This document shows positions 15,576-24,084 of a stretch of DNA of 64,000 nucleotides, one piece after another (within the stretch, counting starts at the first letter, position 1; each line of letters begins with the position of its first letter). The notes under the pieces were generated by a model. It worked only from the letters and a program-made list of their open reading frames with translations. It did no database searches and was not told where the DNA came from. Source of the stretch: Treponema sp. GTDB lineage: Bacteria > Spirochaetota > Spirochaetia > Treponematales > Treponemataceae. A program made the translations under genes and the position numbers. Location: the NCBI GenBank assembly GCA_022510865.1, contig JAFLSQ010000002.1:1-64000 (forward strand), written 5' to 3'.

Positions 15576-16085
15576 TTATACCAGAGAGAGGTAAATCTGA
15601 TCGGCAAGCCCGAAGCCCGCGTTCTTTGTGAGCGCGTTCGCGTACTCGTCGTAGAGCATGTCCTCGTAGGTCTGGCTGGCAAAATCCTGCTTGTCTGCGC
15701 GCATGATTGTCTTTCTCATCTCGGAGAGCATCTGCTTCACAAAATAGCTCTCAAGCTCCATCGCTTTCTCGTAAAGCTCTGATGTGCGGTCAACAGTCCT
15801 CTGCCTGACATTCGGGTTCGCCTGATTCGCGGCGGCTCCGGAAGGCAGGGATTTCTTGTCCGCATCGCGTGTGTACGTGCCGGAAAATCCTGTTGTGTAC
15901 TCGCCGTTGAGCCTTCCGTTCTGGGCAATCTGACTGGAAGAGACCGTGCCTTTTCCATCGTCCTGATTGCGGAACCGCTCCACAAGCTCATTGAATTTTC
16001 CGCTGTCGGCCGAAGCGCGCGCGCTTTGCAGCGCGCCCTGCCCCCCCGTGATTCCGCTGTATGAATTAACCAAATTGACGTTCAA
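15576..16085 (-). CDS. flgJ: FlgJ-like flagellar rod-binding protein
   Basis: This 169-residue protein carries only the rod-binding half of FlgJ. The N-terminal 100 residues are low-complexity and polar (SSSQIAQNGRLNGEYTTGFS). Residues about 105-165 match the rod-binding domain: SELYEKAMELESYFVKQMLS, EMRKTIMRADKQDFASQTYE and AKNAGFGLADQIYLSL-like ending. It lacks the peptidoglycan hydrolase half found in enterobacterial FlgJ, as is common in spirochaetes. It helps rod assembly in the periplasm. It follows flgF and flgG and ends the operon at a strong terminator. Confidence 0.85.
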   Translation of the reverse strand: MNVNLVNSYSGITGGQGALQSARASADSGKFNELVERFRNQDDGKGTVSSSQIAQNGRLNGEYTTGFSGTYTRDADKKSLPSGAAANQANPNVRQRTVDRTSELYEKAMELESYFVKQMLSEMRKTIMRADKQDFASQTYEDMLYDEYANALTKNAGFGLADQIYLSLV

Positions 16086-16124
16086 AACAAACCCCTTAAA
16101 ATCCTGCTATGAAATCCGATTCAA

Positions 16125-16922
16125 TTACGCGCGTTTCAAGTTCACGGCGGTCTGAAGCATTGTGTCCGATGTCTGCACCGCCTTGCTGTTGAACTCATAG
16201 GCCCGCTGCGCGACAATCATCTGGACCATCTCGTTCACAACCGACACGTTGCTCATCTCCAGGAATTTATGCCTTGTGTCACCGAAGCCGTCGTATCCGG
16301 GGCGGCCGGCAATCGCATCGCCGCTCGCGGCAGTCACCTTGAAAAAGTTGTCTCCGTCCGCCTGCAAGCCCACAGGATTGGGGAAGCGGTACAACTCCAG
16401 CTGACCAACCTCAACCGGGTCATTCCCGCCGTTCACTTTCACAGAGACAAGACCCGTCTGCGTGATGTTCAGGGTTGAGACATCATAGCCTTCCGGCAGG
16501 ATAATCTCCGGGATTACGCGCTGACCGCCGCTTGTCACAAGCTGGCCGTTCGAGTCAACTTTGAAAGAGCCGTCGCGGGTGTAGGCGTAGCTTCCGTCGT
16601 ATTTCTGCACGCGGAAAAATCCCTCGCCCACAATCGCGACATCGGTGTCAACGCCGGTGTTCTGCAACGAGCCTTGGCTCATAATCCTCTGCGTCGCGCC
16701 CACCTTCACGCCGCTTCCCTGCTGGATTCCCACCGGAACCACGGTGTCCTCCGTGGCGGGAGTGCCCGCGAGCTTCAGGTTCTGGTATACTAAATCCTCG
16801 AATTCAACGCGCTGCTGCTTGTAGCCGGTCGTGTTCACGTTCGAGAGGTTGTTTGATATTGCATCGATGTTCGACTGCTGGCCGTTCATTCCGGTTGCGG
16901 CTGTCCACAAACTTCTTACCAT
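16125..16922 (-). CDS. flgG: Flagellar distal rod protein FlgG
   Basis: This 265-residue axial protein has the FlgG N-terminus (MVRSLWTAATGMNGQQSNID, then ISNNLSNVNTTGYKQQRVEF) and the C-terminal helix (NVSVVNEMVQMIVAQRAYEF, VQTSDTMLQTAVNLKR). The middle (GEGFFRVQKYDGSYAYTRDG) fits the D1/D2 domain. It polymerises into the distal rod of the periplasmic flagellum. It follows flgF by 59 nt. Both genes are 265 residues long and clearly paralogous; the NTTGYK and QSNIDAISNN motifs assign this one to FlgG. Confidence 0.95.
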   Translation of the reverse strand: MVRSLWTAATGMNGQQSNIDAISNNLSNVNTTGYKQQRVEFEDLVYQNLKLAGTPATEDTVVPVGIQQGSGVKVGATQRIMSQGSLQNTGVDTDVAIVGEGFFRVQKYDGSYAYTRDGSFKVDSNGQLVTSGGQRVIPEIILPEGYDVSTLNITQTGLVSVKVNGGNDPVEVGQLELYRFPNPVGLQADGDNFFKVTAASGDAIAGRPGYDGFGDTRHKFLEMSNVSVVNEMVQMIVAQRAYEFNSKAVQTSDTMLQTAVNLKRA

Positions 16923-16981
16923 AAAAAATCACTCCTTAATCACGCTTGTCCGCGCCAATCTTTATGATGTGCTGGCAGGAT

Positions 16982-17779
16982 TTACCTGAGCACCGCGACT
17001 TTCTGCCAGAGCGTGCCCATCATGCTGTCCTGCGATGTGATTGTCTTCTGGTTCGCCTCGTAAGCGCGGTTAACCTCAATCATCTGAACCATCTCGTTCA
17101 CGACGTTCACGTTGCTGGTCTCGGTGTACCCCTGCATGAATCTTGGACGCTCGTCGCCCTCCGCAATGTGCGCGGGACCTGAGACATCGGTCGGGATATA
17201 AAAGCTGTTGCCCATTTTCTTAAGGTAACGCTCGTTGTCAAAGCGCACGACTTTGAGGCGGTCAATCTCAGTTCCGTCATTCTCAGTCCTGATGACCCCG
17301 TCCTCGTTCACAGTGAATTTATCATCATCAACATAGATGTATCCGTTCTCGCCAAGAACCGGATATCCGTCCTTGGTCTCCAAAATCCCCTCTTTGCCGA
17401 TGAAAAAATCCCCGTTCCGCGTGTAACGCTCGCCCGCCGGAGTGTCAACCACAAAAAATCCCGGGCCGTAAAGAGCGACATCTGTTTTTGTGCTGGTGAT
17501 TTTAAGAGAGCCTTGCGTGAAATCGGTGTAGTTCTCGTTGGTCTCAACTCCAAGGCCAAGCTTCCCGATCACAGGCGCGGCATCAGAAGAGCCGAAGTCA
17601 GTCTTGTAGACGCCGTCCATGTTCATGCGCCGAACAAGCAGCTCAGAAAAATTCTTGCTCACAGTCACATCGCGCTTATAACCTGCGGTGTCAACGTTCG
17701 CAAGGTTGTTGGCGATTGCATCAAGACGGTTCTGCTGGGCGTTCATTCCTGACGCGCCGGTGTACCAACCGCGTATCAT
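16982..17779 (-). CDS. flgF: Flagellar proximal rod protein FlgF
   Basis: This 265-residue rod protein begins MIRGWYTGASGMNAQQNRLD with IANNLANVDTAGYKRDVTVS, the FlgF/FlgG N-terminal heptad motif, and ends with NVNVVNEMVQMIEVNRAYEA and the helix SMMGTLWQKVAVLR. The central domain (YGPGFFVVDTPAGERYTRNG) is shared with FlgG. Position upstream of flgG and the divergent middle assign it to FlgF (called FlgG1 in some treponemes). It is the first gene of the rod operon, with a sigma-28 promoter 110 nt upstream and AAGGAGG before the ATG. Confidence 0.92.
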   Translation of the reverse strand: MIRGWYTGASGMNAQQNRLDAIANNLANVDTAGYKRDVTVSKNFSELLVRRMNMDGVYKTDFGSSDAAPVIGKLGLGVETNENYTDFTQGSLKITSTKTDVALYGPGFFVVDTPAGERYTRNGDFFIGKEGILETKDGYPVLGENGYIYVDDDKFTVNEDGVIRTENDGTEIDRLKVVRFDNERYLKKMGNSFYIPTDVSGPAHIAEGDERPRFMQGYTETSNVNVVNEMVQMIEVNRAYEANQKTITSQDSMMGTLWQKVAVLR

Positions 17780-17889
17780 TCGTTCCTCCTTGTAAAACTT
17801 GTGTCACCGCGCAAAATGACAGAAAAACCGGGGTCTCTCAATCACCTGCGCTCGCGCATCAAGTTTTGATTTGTTCACATCTGTTTTTA

Positions 17890-17916
17890 TAATCGGAAAG
17901 TGGCGGAAAATTATTA
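17890..17916 (-). promoter_or_regulatory. Sigma-28 (FliA) promoter of the rod operon
   Basis: The minus strand reads TAAT, a 15-nt spacer, then TCCGATTA, against the consensus TAAA-N15-GCCGATAA. The spacing is exact and the mismatches are few. The gene for the matching sigma factor is in this window at 38805-39587. Confidence 0.65.
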
Positions 17917-17975
17917 GATGATTTGCCGGCAAATCCGTGCGAAAATCATCGGAGCAAGAAAATCCCAGAAATAAT

Positions 17976-18004
17976 TTGCAAATAGAAAAATTCAGACTTA
18001 TAAT
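17976..18004 (+). promoter_or_regulatory. Sigma-70 promoter of glgC
   Basis: TTGCAA (17976-17981), a 17-bp spacer and a perfect TATAAT (17999-18004) put the transcript start near 18011, leaving a leader of about 155 nt before glgC. Confidence 0.65.
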
Positions 18005-18061
18005 GATTGAAATGAACTGGCAGAAACCATCAGAACAACCGGTTTTTGTCCGATATTTCAA

Positions 18062-18120
18062 GTTTGCGTCGCAAACAATTCTATTCAACCGCGCGCCCAC
18101 TTCGCTTGGGTGGCGCGTAA
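18062..18120 (+). other. Hairpins in the glgC leader
   Basis: The leader holds a perfect 6-bp hairpin, GTTTGC-GTC-GCAAAC, at 18062-18076. About 20 nt further on is a GC-rich imperfect hairpin (CGCGCGCCCAC, loop TTCGCTT, GGGTGGCGCG). The rest of the 387-nt gap between flgF and glgC holds only the two divergent promoters. No known riboswitch class is recognised. Confidence 0.4.
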
Positions 18121-18166
18121 AAAGCGGACTGGCTGATGCCTGCGCCGTTTTTTATGGGAGTTTTTT

Positions 18167-19450
18167 ATGGCAGAAGAACCAAGAGTCTTGTCTATCATTT
18201 TGGGAGGCGGAAAAGGAACCCGTCTCTATCCGCTTACAAAAGAGCGCTCAAAGCCGGCGGTCTCGTTCGGTGGAAAATACCGCATTGTCGATATTCCCAT
18301 CTCAAACTGCATAAATTCGGGATATAAAAAGATTTACCTGCTGACCCAGTTCAACTCGGCGTCGCTTCATCTTCACATCTCAAGCTCGTATAATTTTGAC
18401 CGGTTCTCCGGCGGCTTCGTTGAGATTCTTGCGGCGGAGCAGACTCTTGAGCATTCCGGATGGTACGAGGGCACGGCGGATGCGGTTCGCAAGAACTTCA
18501 TTCATTTCAAGACGCAGAAACCCACGCACTACATCATCCTGTCCGGTGACCAGCTGTACAAGATGGATTTGCGCGCTTTCATGGACGCGCACATTAAATC
18601 CGGGGCGGACGTGACAATCGCCACAACTGCGGTGAACAGGCGCGATGCATCGGGCTTCGGAATCATGCGGATTGACCAGGAGAACCGTGTCAAGGCATTC
18701 ATGGAAAAACCAAAGCCGGACGCGAACATAGACGAATGGAAGATTCCCGCGGAGGCGCGAGGCGCGCTCCCCAAAGAGAAAGAGTACCTTGCGTCAATGG
18801 GCATCTACATTTTCAACGCGGACACAATGGAAGAGTGCCTGCTTGGGGAGAACTCCAAGTACACGGACTTCGGCAAGGAAATCCTGCCGCTTGCAATCGG
18901 CAAGAAAAAAATCAACTCCTATGTGTTCGACGGCTACTGGGAGGACATCGGAACAATCCGCAGTTTCTACGAGGCAAACATCGCGCTGTGCGAGCCTTAC
19001 CCCACGTTCGACTTCTTCGGCGAGACCCAGACAATCTACACGAACATGACAAACCTTCCGCCGTCAAAAATCAACAAGGCGGACATAAACGCATCGCTCA
19101 TCTCTGAGGGCTGCATCATCACCGAGGCAAAGCTGAACAAATCCGTGATTGGAGTGCGCTCAATCATCAATGACGGCACCGAGCTTGACGGCGTGATTAT
19201 GATGGGCGCGGATTTCTACGACACCGAGGAGGAGAAGCGGGACGCATCAAAACAGCCCGCGACAGGAATCGGAAAGAACTGCAAGATTGCCAACACCATC
19301 ATCGACAAGAATGCCAGAATCGGTGACAACTGCAAGATTGGCATAAGCGGCAAGAAATACGAGGACGGCGACCACGGCTCATTCTACAGCGCGGACGGCA
19401 TCATCGTAATCAGGAAGGGCGCGTCAATTCCAGCCGGAACAGAAATCTAA
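18167..19450 (+). CDS. glgC: Glucose-1-phosphate adenylyltransferase
   Basis: This 427-residue cytoplasmic enzyme makes ADP-glucose from glucose 1-phosphate and ATP, the first committed step of glycogen synthesis. The nucleotide-binding start is ILGGGKGTRLYPLTKERSKP (residues about 10-30), followed by VDIPISNCINSGYKKIYLLT. Other landmarks are HYIILSGDQLYKMD, FMEKPK, YLASMGIYIFN and SYVFDGYWEDIGTI. The C-terminal part (CKIANTIIDKNARIGDNCKI) is the left-handed beta-helix of hexapeptide repeats involved in allostery. GGGAG lies upstream of the ATG. It is monocistronic, with its own promoter, structured leader and terminator. Length and motifs fit bacterial GlgC well. Confidence 0.96.
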   Translation: MAEEPRVLSIILGGGKGTRLYPLTKERSKPAVSFGGKYRIVDIPISNCINSGYKKIYLLTQFNSASLHLHISSSYNFDRFSGGFVEILAAEQTLEHSGWYEGTADAVRKNFIHFKTQKPTHYIILSGDQLYKMDLRAFMDAHIKSGADVTIATTAVNRRDASGFGIMRIDQENRVKAFMEKPKPDANIDEWKIPAEARGALPKEKEYLASMGIYIFNADTMEECLLGENSKYTDFGKEILPLAIGKKKINSYVFDGYWEDIGTIRSFYEANIALCEPYPTFDFFGETQTIYTNMTNLPPSKINKADINASLISEGCIITEAKLNKSVIGVRSIINDGTELDGVIMMGADFYDTEEEKRDASKQPATGIGKNCKIANTIIDKNARIGDNCKIGISGKKYEDGDHGSFYSADGIIVIRKGASIPAGTEI

Positions 19451-19491
19451 GCGACAAGGCCGATTTTCTGGCCGGAAACCAAAAGACATAG

Positions 19492-19531
19492 AATCCAGTC
19501 TGAAAGTATGTTTTCAGGCTGGATTTTTTTT
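19492..19531 (+). terminator. Rho-independent terminator of glgC
   Basis: AATCCAGTCTGAAA pairs with TTTTCAGGCTGGATT across a 5-nt loop and continues into eight T residues. It lies 42 nt after the glgC stop. Confidence 0.92.
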
Positions 19532-19747
19532 GCACAAAACTGCATAAAAACCGTATATTTATGCAATCACAGAATTTTTTCATAAATATGCAACGCCATA
19601 TATAATGTGTAGACTTTATTTTACTATACAGCAATCATAATTTGTATGATTTTTCAGACTTTTTTTTATTAAAAACCCTCCGTTACTTGCAAAAGACTCT
19701 CCTTGGGTATAGACGACAGTGTTCATAAATTCATACTGTATGATATT
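19532..19747. other. AT-rich gap between convergent genes
   Basis: This 216-nt stretch is much richer in A and T than its neighbours and has no supportable gene. It contains one inverted repeat, TGCATAAA (19541-19548) with TTTATGCA (19558-19565), and T runs on both strands that may help end the convergent transcripts of glgC and the response regulator gene. Confidence 0.6.
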
Positions 19748-21103
19748 TTACACAATATTATAATCATCGAGTTTACGGTGCAGGGTCTTGCGCCCTATCC
19801 CAAGCACATCGGCGGTCTTTGACTTGTTGCCGTTGTTCGCGGCAAGATTCTCCTGAATGATGATTCTCTCGGCCTCCTGCATCGGAATGCCAATCGGAAT
19901 GGTGATTGATTTCTCGGCTCCTTTCTCCTGAACAGAGGCCGGCAAATCCTCCAGACGGATTTCATCGCCTCCGCACATCACAACCGCGCTCTCCACGCAG
20001 TTCCTAAGCTCGCGGATGTTTCCGGGCCACGAGTATTTTATCATCGCGGATTTTGCCCGGTTGTCGAACCCGCGGATATTCTTCTCGTTCTCCACGTTGA
20101 ACTCGCGTAGAAATGAATGCATCAGAAGCGGAATGTCATCCTTGCGCTCACGAAGCGGCGGCATCTCGATGCGCACGACGTTCAGGCGGTAATACAAATC
20201 CTCGCGGAACCTCCCTGCCCTGACCTCCTCCTCAAGATTCCGGTTCGTCGCGGCAACAATCCTCACATCACTCTCGATTGTCGTCTCGCCTCCGACGCGC
20301 TCAAAAGTCCTCTCCTGCAGAACGCGCAGAAGCTTCACCTGTGTCGCAGGATTTATCTCGCCAATCTCGTCAAGAAAAATCGTGCCTCCGTTTGCCAGCT
20401 CAAAGCGGCCCTTGTGCTGACTTTCTGCCCCGGTGAAAGCGCCCTTCTCAAAACCAAAAAGCTCGCTCTCCAGAAGGCTCTCCGAGAGAGCCGCGCAGTG
20501 CACGACAACAAACGGCATTGAAGCGCGCGGGGATTTCTCATGCACCGCCCGCGCAACAAGCTCCTTTCCCACGCCGCTCTCGCCGGTAATCAGGATGTTC
20601 GCTCTGGTGGGCGCGGCCTTGTCAATCATCGTGCGCACCCTGCCAAGCTCCGCGCTGTTGCCTATCATCGCGCCGGAATTTCCTCCTGCGGATTTCTCAA
20701 GTTTCTCTTTCAGCTCGCGGTTCTGCTCGGCAAGCTCTTTTCCGCGCAGGGCATTTTTCACAACGACGTTCAGGTGATCCAAATCAAGAGGTTTCGTCAG
20801 AAAATCAAACGCCCCGGATTTTATCGCCGATGTCGCGTCGTCAATGCTCCCGTGCCCGGTCAGGACAATCACAGGAATTCCAGGATGCTCGGACACGACT
20901 CTGCGGACCACCTCCTCGCCGGGAAGTCCGTCCATGCGCAGGTCTGTAATCACAAGGTCGATTCCGCCTTTTGCAACAAGCTCAAGCCCGGATTTTCCGT
21001 CCGCGGCCTGCCGCACATCATAGCCCTCCATCTCAAAATTGTCCGAAAGCCCGTTACGGATGTTCGCCTCATCATCAATCGTGAGGATGGTAAATTTTCT
21101 CAT
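19748..21103 (-). CDS. atoC: NtrC-family sigma-54-dependent response regulator
   Basis: This 451-residue activator has three parts. Residues 1-120 are a receiver with the acidic pocket (LTIDDE), phosphorylation site in DLVITDLRMDG and the conserved K in FLTKPL. Residues about 140-375 are the AAA+ domain: Walker A ITGESGVGKE, the sigma-54 contact loop GAFTGA, Walker B IFLDEIGEI and sensor motifs in VRIVAATNRNLEEEV. The last 45 residues are a Fis-type helix-turn-helix (NKSKTADVLGIGRKTLHRKL). It must work with RpoN, encoded elsewhere. The histidine kinase gene is 35 nt upstream in the same operon. The gene order fits the T. pallidum AtoC/AtoS pair. ATG 21103 gives the usual start MRKFTILTIDDE. 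Confidence 0.93.
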   Translation of the reverse strand: MRKFTILTIDDEANIRNGLSDNFEMEGYDVRQAADGKSGLELVAKGGIDLVITDLRMDGLPGEEVVRRVVSEHPGIPVIVLTGHGSIDDATSAIKSGAFDFLTKPLDLDHLNVVVKNALRGKELAEQNRELKEKLEKSAGGNSGAMIGNSAELGRVRTMIDKAAPTRANILITGESGVGKELVARAVHEKSPRASMPFVVVHCAALSESLLESELFGFEKGAFTGAESQHKGRFELANGGTIFLDEIGEINPATQVKLLRVLQERTFERVGGETTIESDVRIVAATNRNLEEEVRAGRFREDLYYRLNVVRIEMPPLRERKDDIPLLMHSFLREFNVENEKNIRGFDNRAKSAMIKYSWPGNIRELRNCVESAVVMCGGDEIRLEDLPASVQEKGAEKSITIPIGIPMQEAERIIIQENLAANNGNKSKTADVLGIGRKTLHRKLDDYNIV

Positions 21104-21138
21104 AATCACCGCCTGTTTATCTCTGCGCGGAAAACCGC

Positions 21139-22356
21139 CTATTTTTCAGAAGGAAGAAGCTTCACGTCTTTCTGCGGAACGGGGAATTCCAGCGTAAAGA
21201 CGCTCCCCGCATTCTCACGGGAATCCACAAGAATCTCGCCGGCGAATTCCTTCGTGATTTTATAGACCATCGTCATTCCAAGGCCGGTCCCGTTCGCTTT
21301 TGTGGTGTAATACGGCTCAAAAATCTTGGCGACAGTCTCATCGCTCATTCCGCAGCCGTTGTCTGATATTCTGATGACGAATTTGCTGTCCCGGATGGAA
21401 TTCTCGATGCGGAAAACGCCGGAAAATCCGTCCTGCGCGGCAGAAGCCCTCGTTTTGATTGCCGCAAGCGCGTTCTGCGCAAGGTTGAGCACGGCGTCGC
21501 GGAAAAGTTTCTCATCCGCCATGATTCTCTTGCCGCTTTCGGAAGGCTTGAATTCCACCAGAATCCCCTCTTTTTTGAATTCCGGCCGGATAAAATCCAC
21601 AAGCGAGCGGATCATTTTGTCCGGGTCTTTCAGCTCAAGGCTCGCCTTGACCGGGCGCACCGCGAGCAGGAAATCCATCACAAGTTTGTTCAGGTGCTCA
21701 ATCTCCTCGTTCACAACATCGATGTGGCCCTCAATGAATTTTGCGGGCGGCATCACATCCTGATTCTCCCGCGCTTTTGTCACGGCTTTCTGCAGCAGCT
21801 GGATGTGAATGCTGATTGCCCCCAGCGGATTTTTTATCTCATGCGCCATTCCCGCCGCAAGATTCGTGAGGTTCGCAAGATTCTCCATCCGGTGAAGGAG
21901 CACGTCCTGATTTTTTTTCTCTGTGATGTCATTGACCAAAATGATTTTCCCGCAGAGTTTTGAATTGTGCATCAGTGGCGAGATTGTGATTGTTATGAAG
22001 CGGACTGACCCGCCGGAAGTCACGGTGGAAAAATCCTCCGAGCCGTTTGTGATGCCTTTGGCGTGGCAGTCGCGCAGAAAATCAGAAATCTCATCGTCCT
22101 CGATGCAGTCCCACAGCGGAAGGCTCTGCACCTTTATGTCATCCAGATGCGCGGAAAAAGGAAGCCTGCTGTCCGCAATCGTGTTTTTGCGCAGGAGCAC
22201 AAAATCATTGTTGACGATTACAAGGCCTGCCGAGATGGAATCAAGAAGCGAGTACAAGCCCTCGTTCTCATCCGCCACAGCATCAAGGAGGCTGAGCAGC
22301 TGCTCTTTTGAGAGTTTCTCCGCTTTTTGCGTGACGCGCCTGACATATCCTTTCAT
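21139..22356 (-). CDS. atoS: Cytoplasmic PAS-containing sensor histidine kinase
   Basis: This is a 405-residue kinase with no membrane segment, so it senses an internal signal. Residues about 30-145 look like a PAS domain (LLDSISAGLVIVNNDFVLLR, FITITISPLMHNSKLCGKII). The H-box is LAAGMAHEIKNPLGAISIHI, with the phosphorylated histidine near residue 175. The ATPase domain shows N-box LNLAQNALAAI, G1 ISDNGCGMSD and G2 GTGLGMTMVYKI. The expected partner is the sigma-54 response regulator just downstream. The start ATG overlaps the stop of the upstream DNA polymerase subunit gene (TAATG), which means translational coupling. The architecture resembles NtrB more than membrane-bound AtoS. Confidence 0.9.
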   Translation of the reverse strand: MKGYVRRVTQKAEKLSKEQLLSLLDAVADENEGLYSLLDSISAGLVIVNNDFVLLRKNTIADSRLPFSAHLDDIKVQSLPLWDCIEDDEISDFLRDCHAKGITNGSEDFSTVTSGGSVRFITITISPLMHNSKLCGKIILVNDITEKKNQDVLLHRMENLANLTNLAAGMAHEIKNPLGAISIHIQLLQKAVTKARENQDVMPPAKFIEGHIDVVNEEIEHLNKLVMDFLLAVRPVKASLELKDPDKMIRSLVDFIRPEFKKEGILVEFKPSESGKRIMADEKLFRDAVLNLAQNALAAIKTRASAAQDGFSGVFRIENSIRDSKFVIRISDNGCGMSDETVAKIFEPYYTTKANGTGLGMTMVYKITKEFAGEILVDSRENAGSVFTLEFPVPQKDVKLLPSEK

Positions 22357-23585
22357 TATTGCAGAATGCCTCCGTTCTGAGCGTTTATTGCCGACAGGTC
22401 ACGGAAAAGTGTCTCAAGCGCCGCGCCCGCTGTCTGATTGTACGACACAACGTTGTCATAGCACTTGCGCAGGAGAGCCATCACCTTTGCGCCGGCCTCG
22501 CTCCCGGCATGAGAGAAGCGCAGGGCTGAATAATGCGCGGCGATGTAATGCAGAAAAAGCCTTAGCTCAACGCGCGGACTGAAATTCCCGCTGCTCTTGG
22601 CAAGCGCATTGCAGTCGATGATGCGCCTTGATGCGACGGCGTTGCAAAAATCATCGGCGGTATTCTTTATCTGCGACGGAGGAACGGGAAGAAAAGTCAG
22701 CAGATAATCGTTGATTGTGAGTTTTCCGCAGGCCTCGCTGTCATGAAAAACCCGGGAAATCACATCCGCTTGATTCTCCATCGTGCGCTCCCTGAATGTG
22801 TAAGTCCGCACCCTTGAAAGAATTGTCTGCATCATCGCGTTGCGCCTTGATGTGAGCAGGATAAAAACGCAGTCCGCGGGCGGCTCCTCAAGGATTTTCA
22901 GCAGGGCATTCCGCACGCCCTCAAGCATTCTGTCCGCGTTCTCGATGATGACCGTCTTTCTGCCGTCCTCGCTTTTGATGTGCGCCCACGACTCCATGTT
23001 GCGCACCTGACTTATTGGGATTGACGAGTACAAAAAATCATCCTCAAGGCGACTGGTCTGCTTCGCAAGATTCTCAGTGATTTTTCTAAGCTCGTCCATG
23101 GAAGGAAGGTCTCGGGGGAAATCAAGGCGCTCCAAATCCTCATTTATCTCCTCCATCACAGAGCCGATTTTGCCCAAATCCGAGTCTCCCTGCCATAAAA
23201 TCGGATTGAAGCGCATGGTCAGTTTCCTTATGCTCCTGATGTAAAGATAACGCGCGGCGGTCAGAAACTGCGCGGATGAGGCGACCGCGTCCAGAAAAGT
23301 TTTCTGCGCGGCGGCAATCTCAAGCGAGCAGTCGCGCGGCCCCATCAGAACCGTTCCGGTGCTTGTCAGCGACTTTGACTGGAGGCACAGCGGGCAGCCG
23401 CACTGCCAGCTGCCCCAGCGTTCCGCAGTGCCGGAGCAGGAGAAAATTCTCGCGCACTCAAGCGCGGCAGTCAGCTTTCCGGAAGCCTCCGCGCCGGAAA
23501 AAAGCACCGCCCGCGGAAACCTCGCTGATTTTATGTCAGATATAAGGGATTTTCCGGCCTCCTGCGCGACAAGATTCTCAAACAT
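22356..23585 (-). CDS. holB: DNA polymerase III delta-prime-like clamp-loader subunit
   Basis: From ATG 23585 the product is 409 residues. The N-terminal region shows the degenerate ATPase core of delta-prime: FPRAVLFSGAEASGKLTAAL, a P-loop-like motif lacking the usual T/S after the lysine, and a cysteine-rich loop WQCGCPLC. The sensor region is clear: KTVIIENADRMLEGVRNALL, KILEEPPADCVFILLTSRRN and ILSRVRTYTF, where bacterial loaders usually have an SRC arginine-finger motif and this has SRV. An insertion of about 70 residues (residues about 105-180) separates the two halves. It overlaps the cvpA stop by 8 nt. Loss of ATPase motifs is normal for delta-prime. I cannot exclude a more general replication role. 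Confidence 0.85.
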   Translation of the reverse strand: MFENLVAQEAGKSLISDIKSARFPRAVLFSGAEASGKLTAALECARIFSCSGTAERWGSWQCGCPLCLQSKSLTSTGTVLMGPRDCSLEIAAAQKTFLDAVASSAQFLTAARYLYIRSIRKLTMRFNPILWQGDSDLGKIGSVMEEINEDLERLDFPRDLPSMDELRKITENLAKQTSRLEDDFLYSSIPISQVRNMESWAHIKSEDGRKTVIIENADRMLEGVRNALLKILEEPPADCVFILLTSRRNAMMQTILSRVRTYTFRERTMENQADVISRVFHDSEACGKLTINDYLLTFLPVPPSQIKNTADDFCNAVASRRIIDCNALAKSSGNFSPRVELRLFLHYIAAHYSALRFSHAGSEAGAKVMALLRKCYDNVVSYNQTAGAALETLFRDLSAINAQNGGILQ

Positions 23586-24084
23586 TCTCGCCTCCCAAAT
23601 CGGCCGCGGGCACAGCGTCAACCTGAATCTTCTCTATCATCTGGTTTGTAATCCGCGCGTAAAAACTGCCGTTCAGCAGGTTGTCCACGGGCACAAACGG
23701 CTGATTCCCGAGCAGGAAAATCAGAAAGGCGACGACCGCAAGCCCCTCGACAATCCCGAAAAAAAATCCGAGGGTGCGGTCAAGGCTTTTTAAAATGCTG
23801 AGCGAGAAAATCTTCGCAAACAGAATCTGGATGATTTTTATGACCAGAAACACCGCCACAAAAACCGTGACAAACCCTGCGATGTTCGCGACCGTCCTGT
23901 TCGCGATATTTGACCAGAGCCGCTGCGCGATGTCCCGCGAAAAAATGCAGCCGCAGATTATCCCGCCGATGACGGCAAGTTTTCCGAAAATGTTATCCAC
24001 AAAACCGCGTGACAGCCCGACCAGCGCGAAAATCAGGATGACGGCCGACAGCACATAATCAAAGACTGTGAAACTGACGCTCAT
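23578..24084 (-). CDS. cvpA: CvpA-family membrane protein
   Basis: This 168-residue inner-membrane protein has four hydrophobic helices (FDYVLSAVILIFALVGLSRG, FGKLAVIGGIICGCIF, ANIAGFVTVFVAVFLVIKII, FFGIVEGLAVVAFLIFLLGN). It matches the CvpA pattern, including the GLSRGF turn after helix 1. CvpA proteins affect envelope integrity; the molecular function is unsettled. Its ATG overlaps the murG stop as ATGA and its end overlaps holB, so the genes murG-cvpA-holB-atoS-atoC form one coupled operon, matching T. pallidum order as far as I recall. Confidence 0.88.
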   Translation of the reverse strand: MSVSFTVFDYVLSAVILIFALVGLSRGFVDNIFGKLAVIGGIICGCIFSRDIAQRLWSNIANRTVANIAGFVTVFVAVFLVIKIIQILFAKIFSLSILKSLDRTLGFFFGIVEGLAVVAFLIFLLGNQPFVPVDNLLNGSFYARITNQMIEKIQVDAVPAADLGGENV

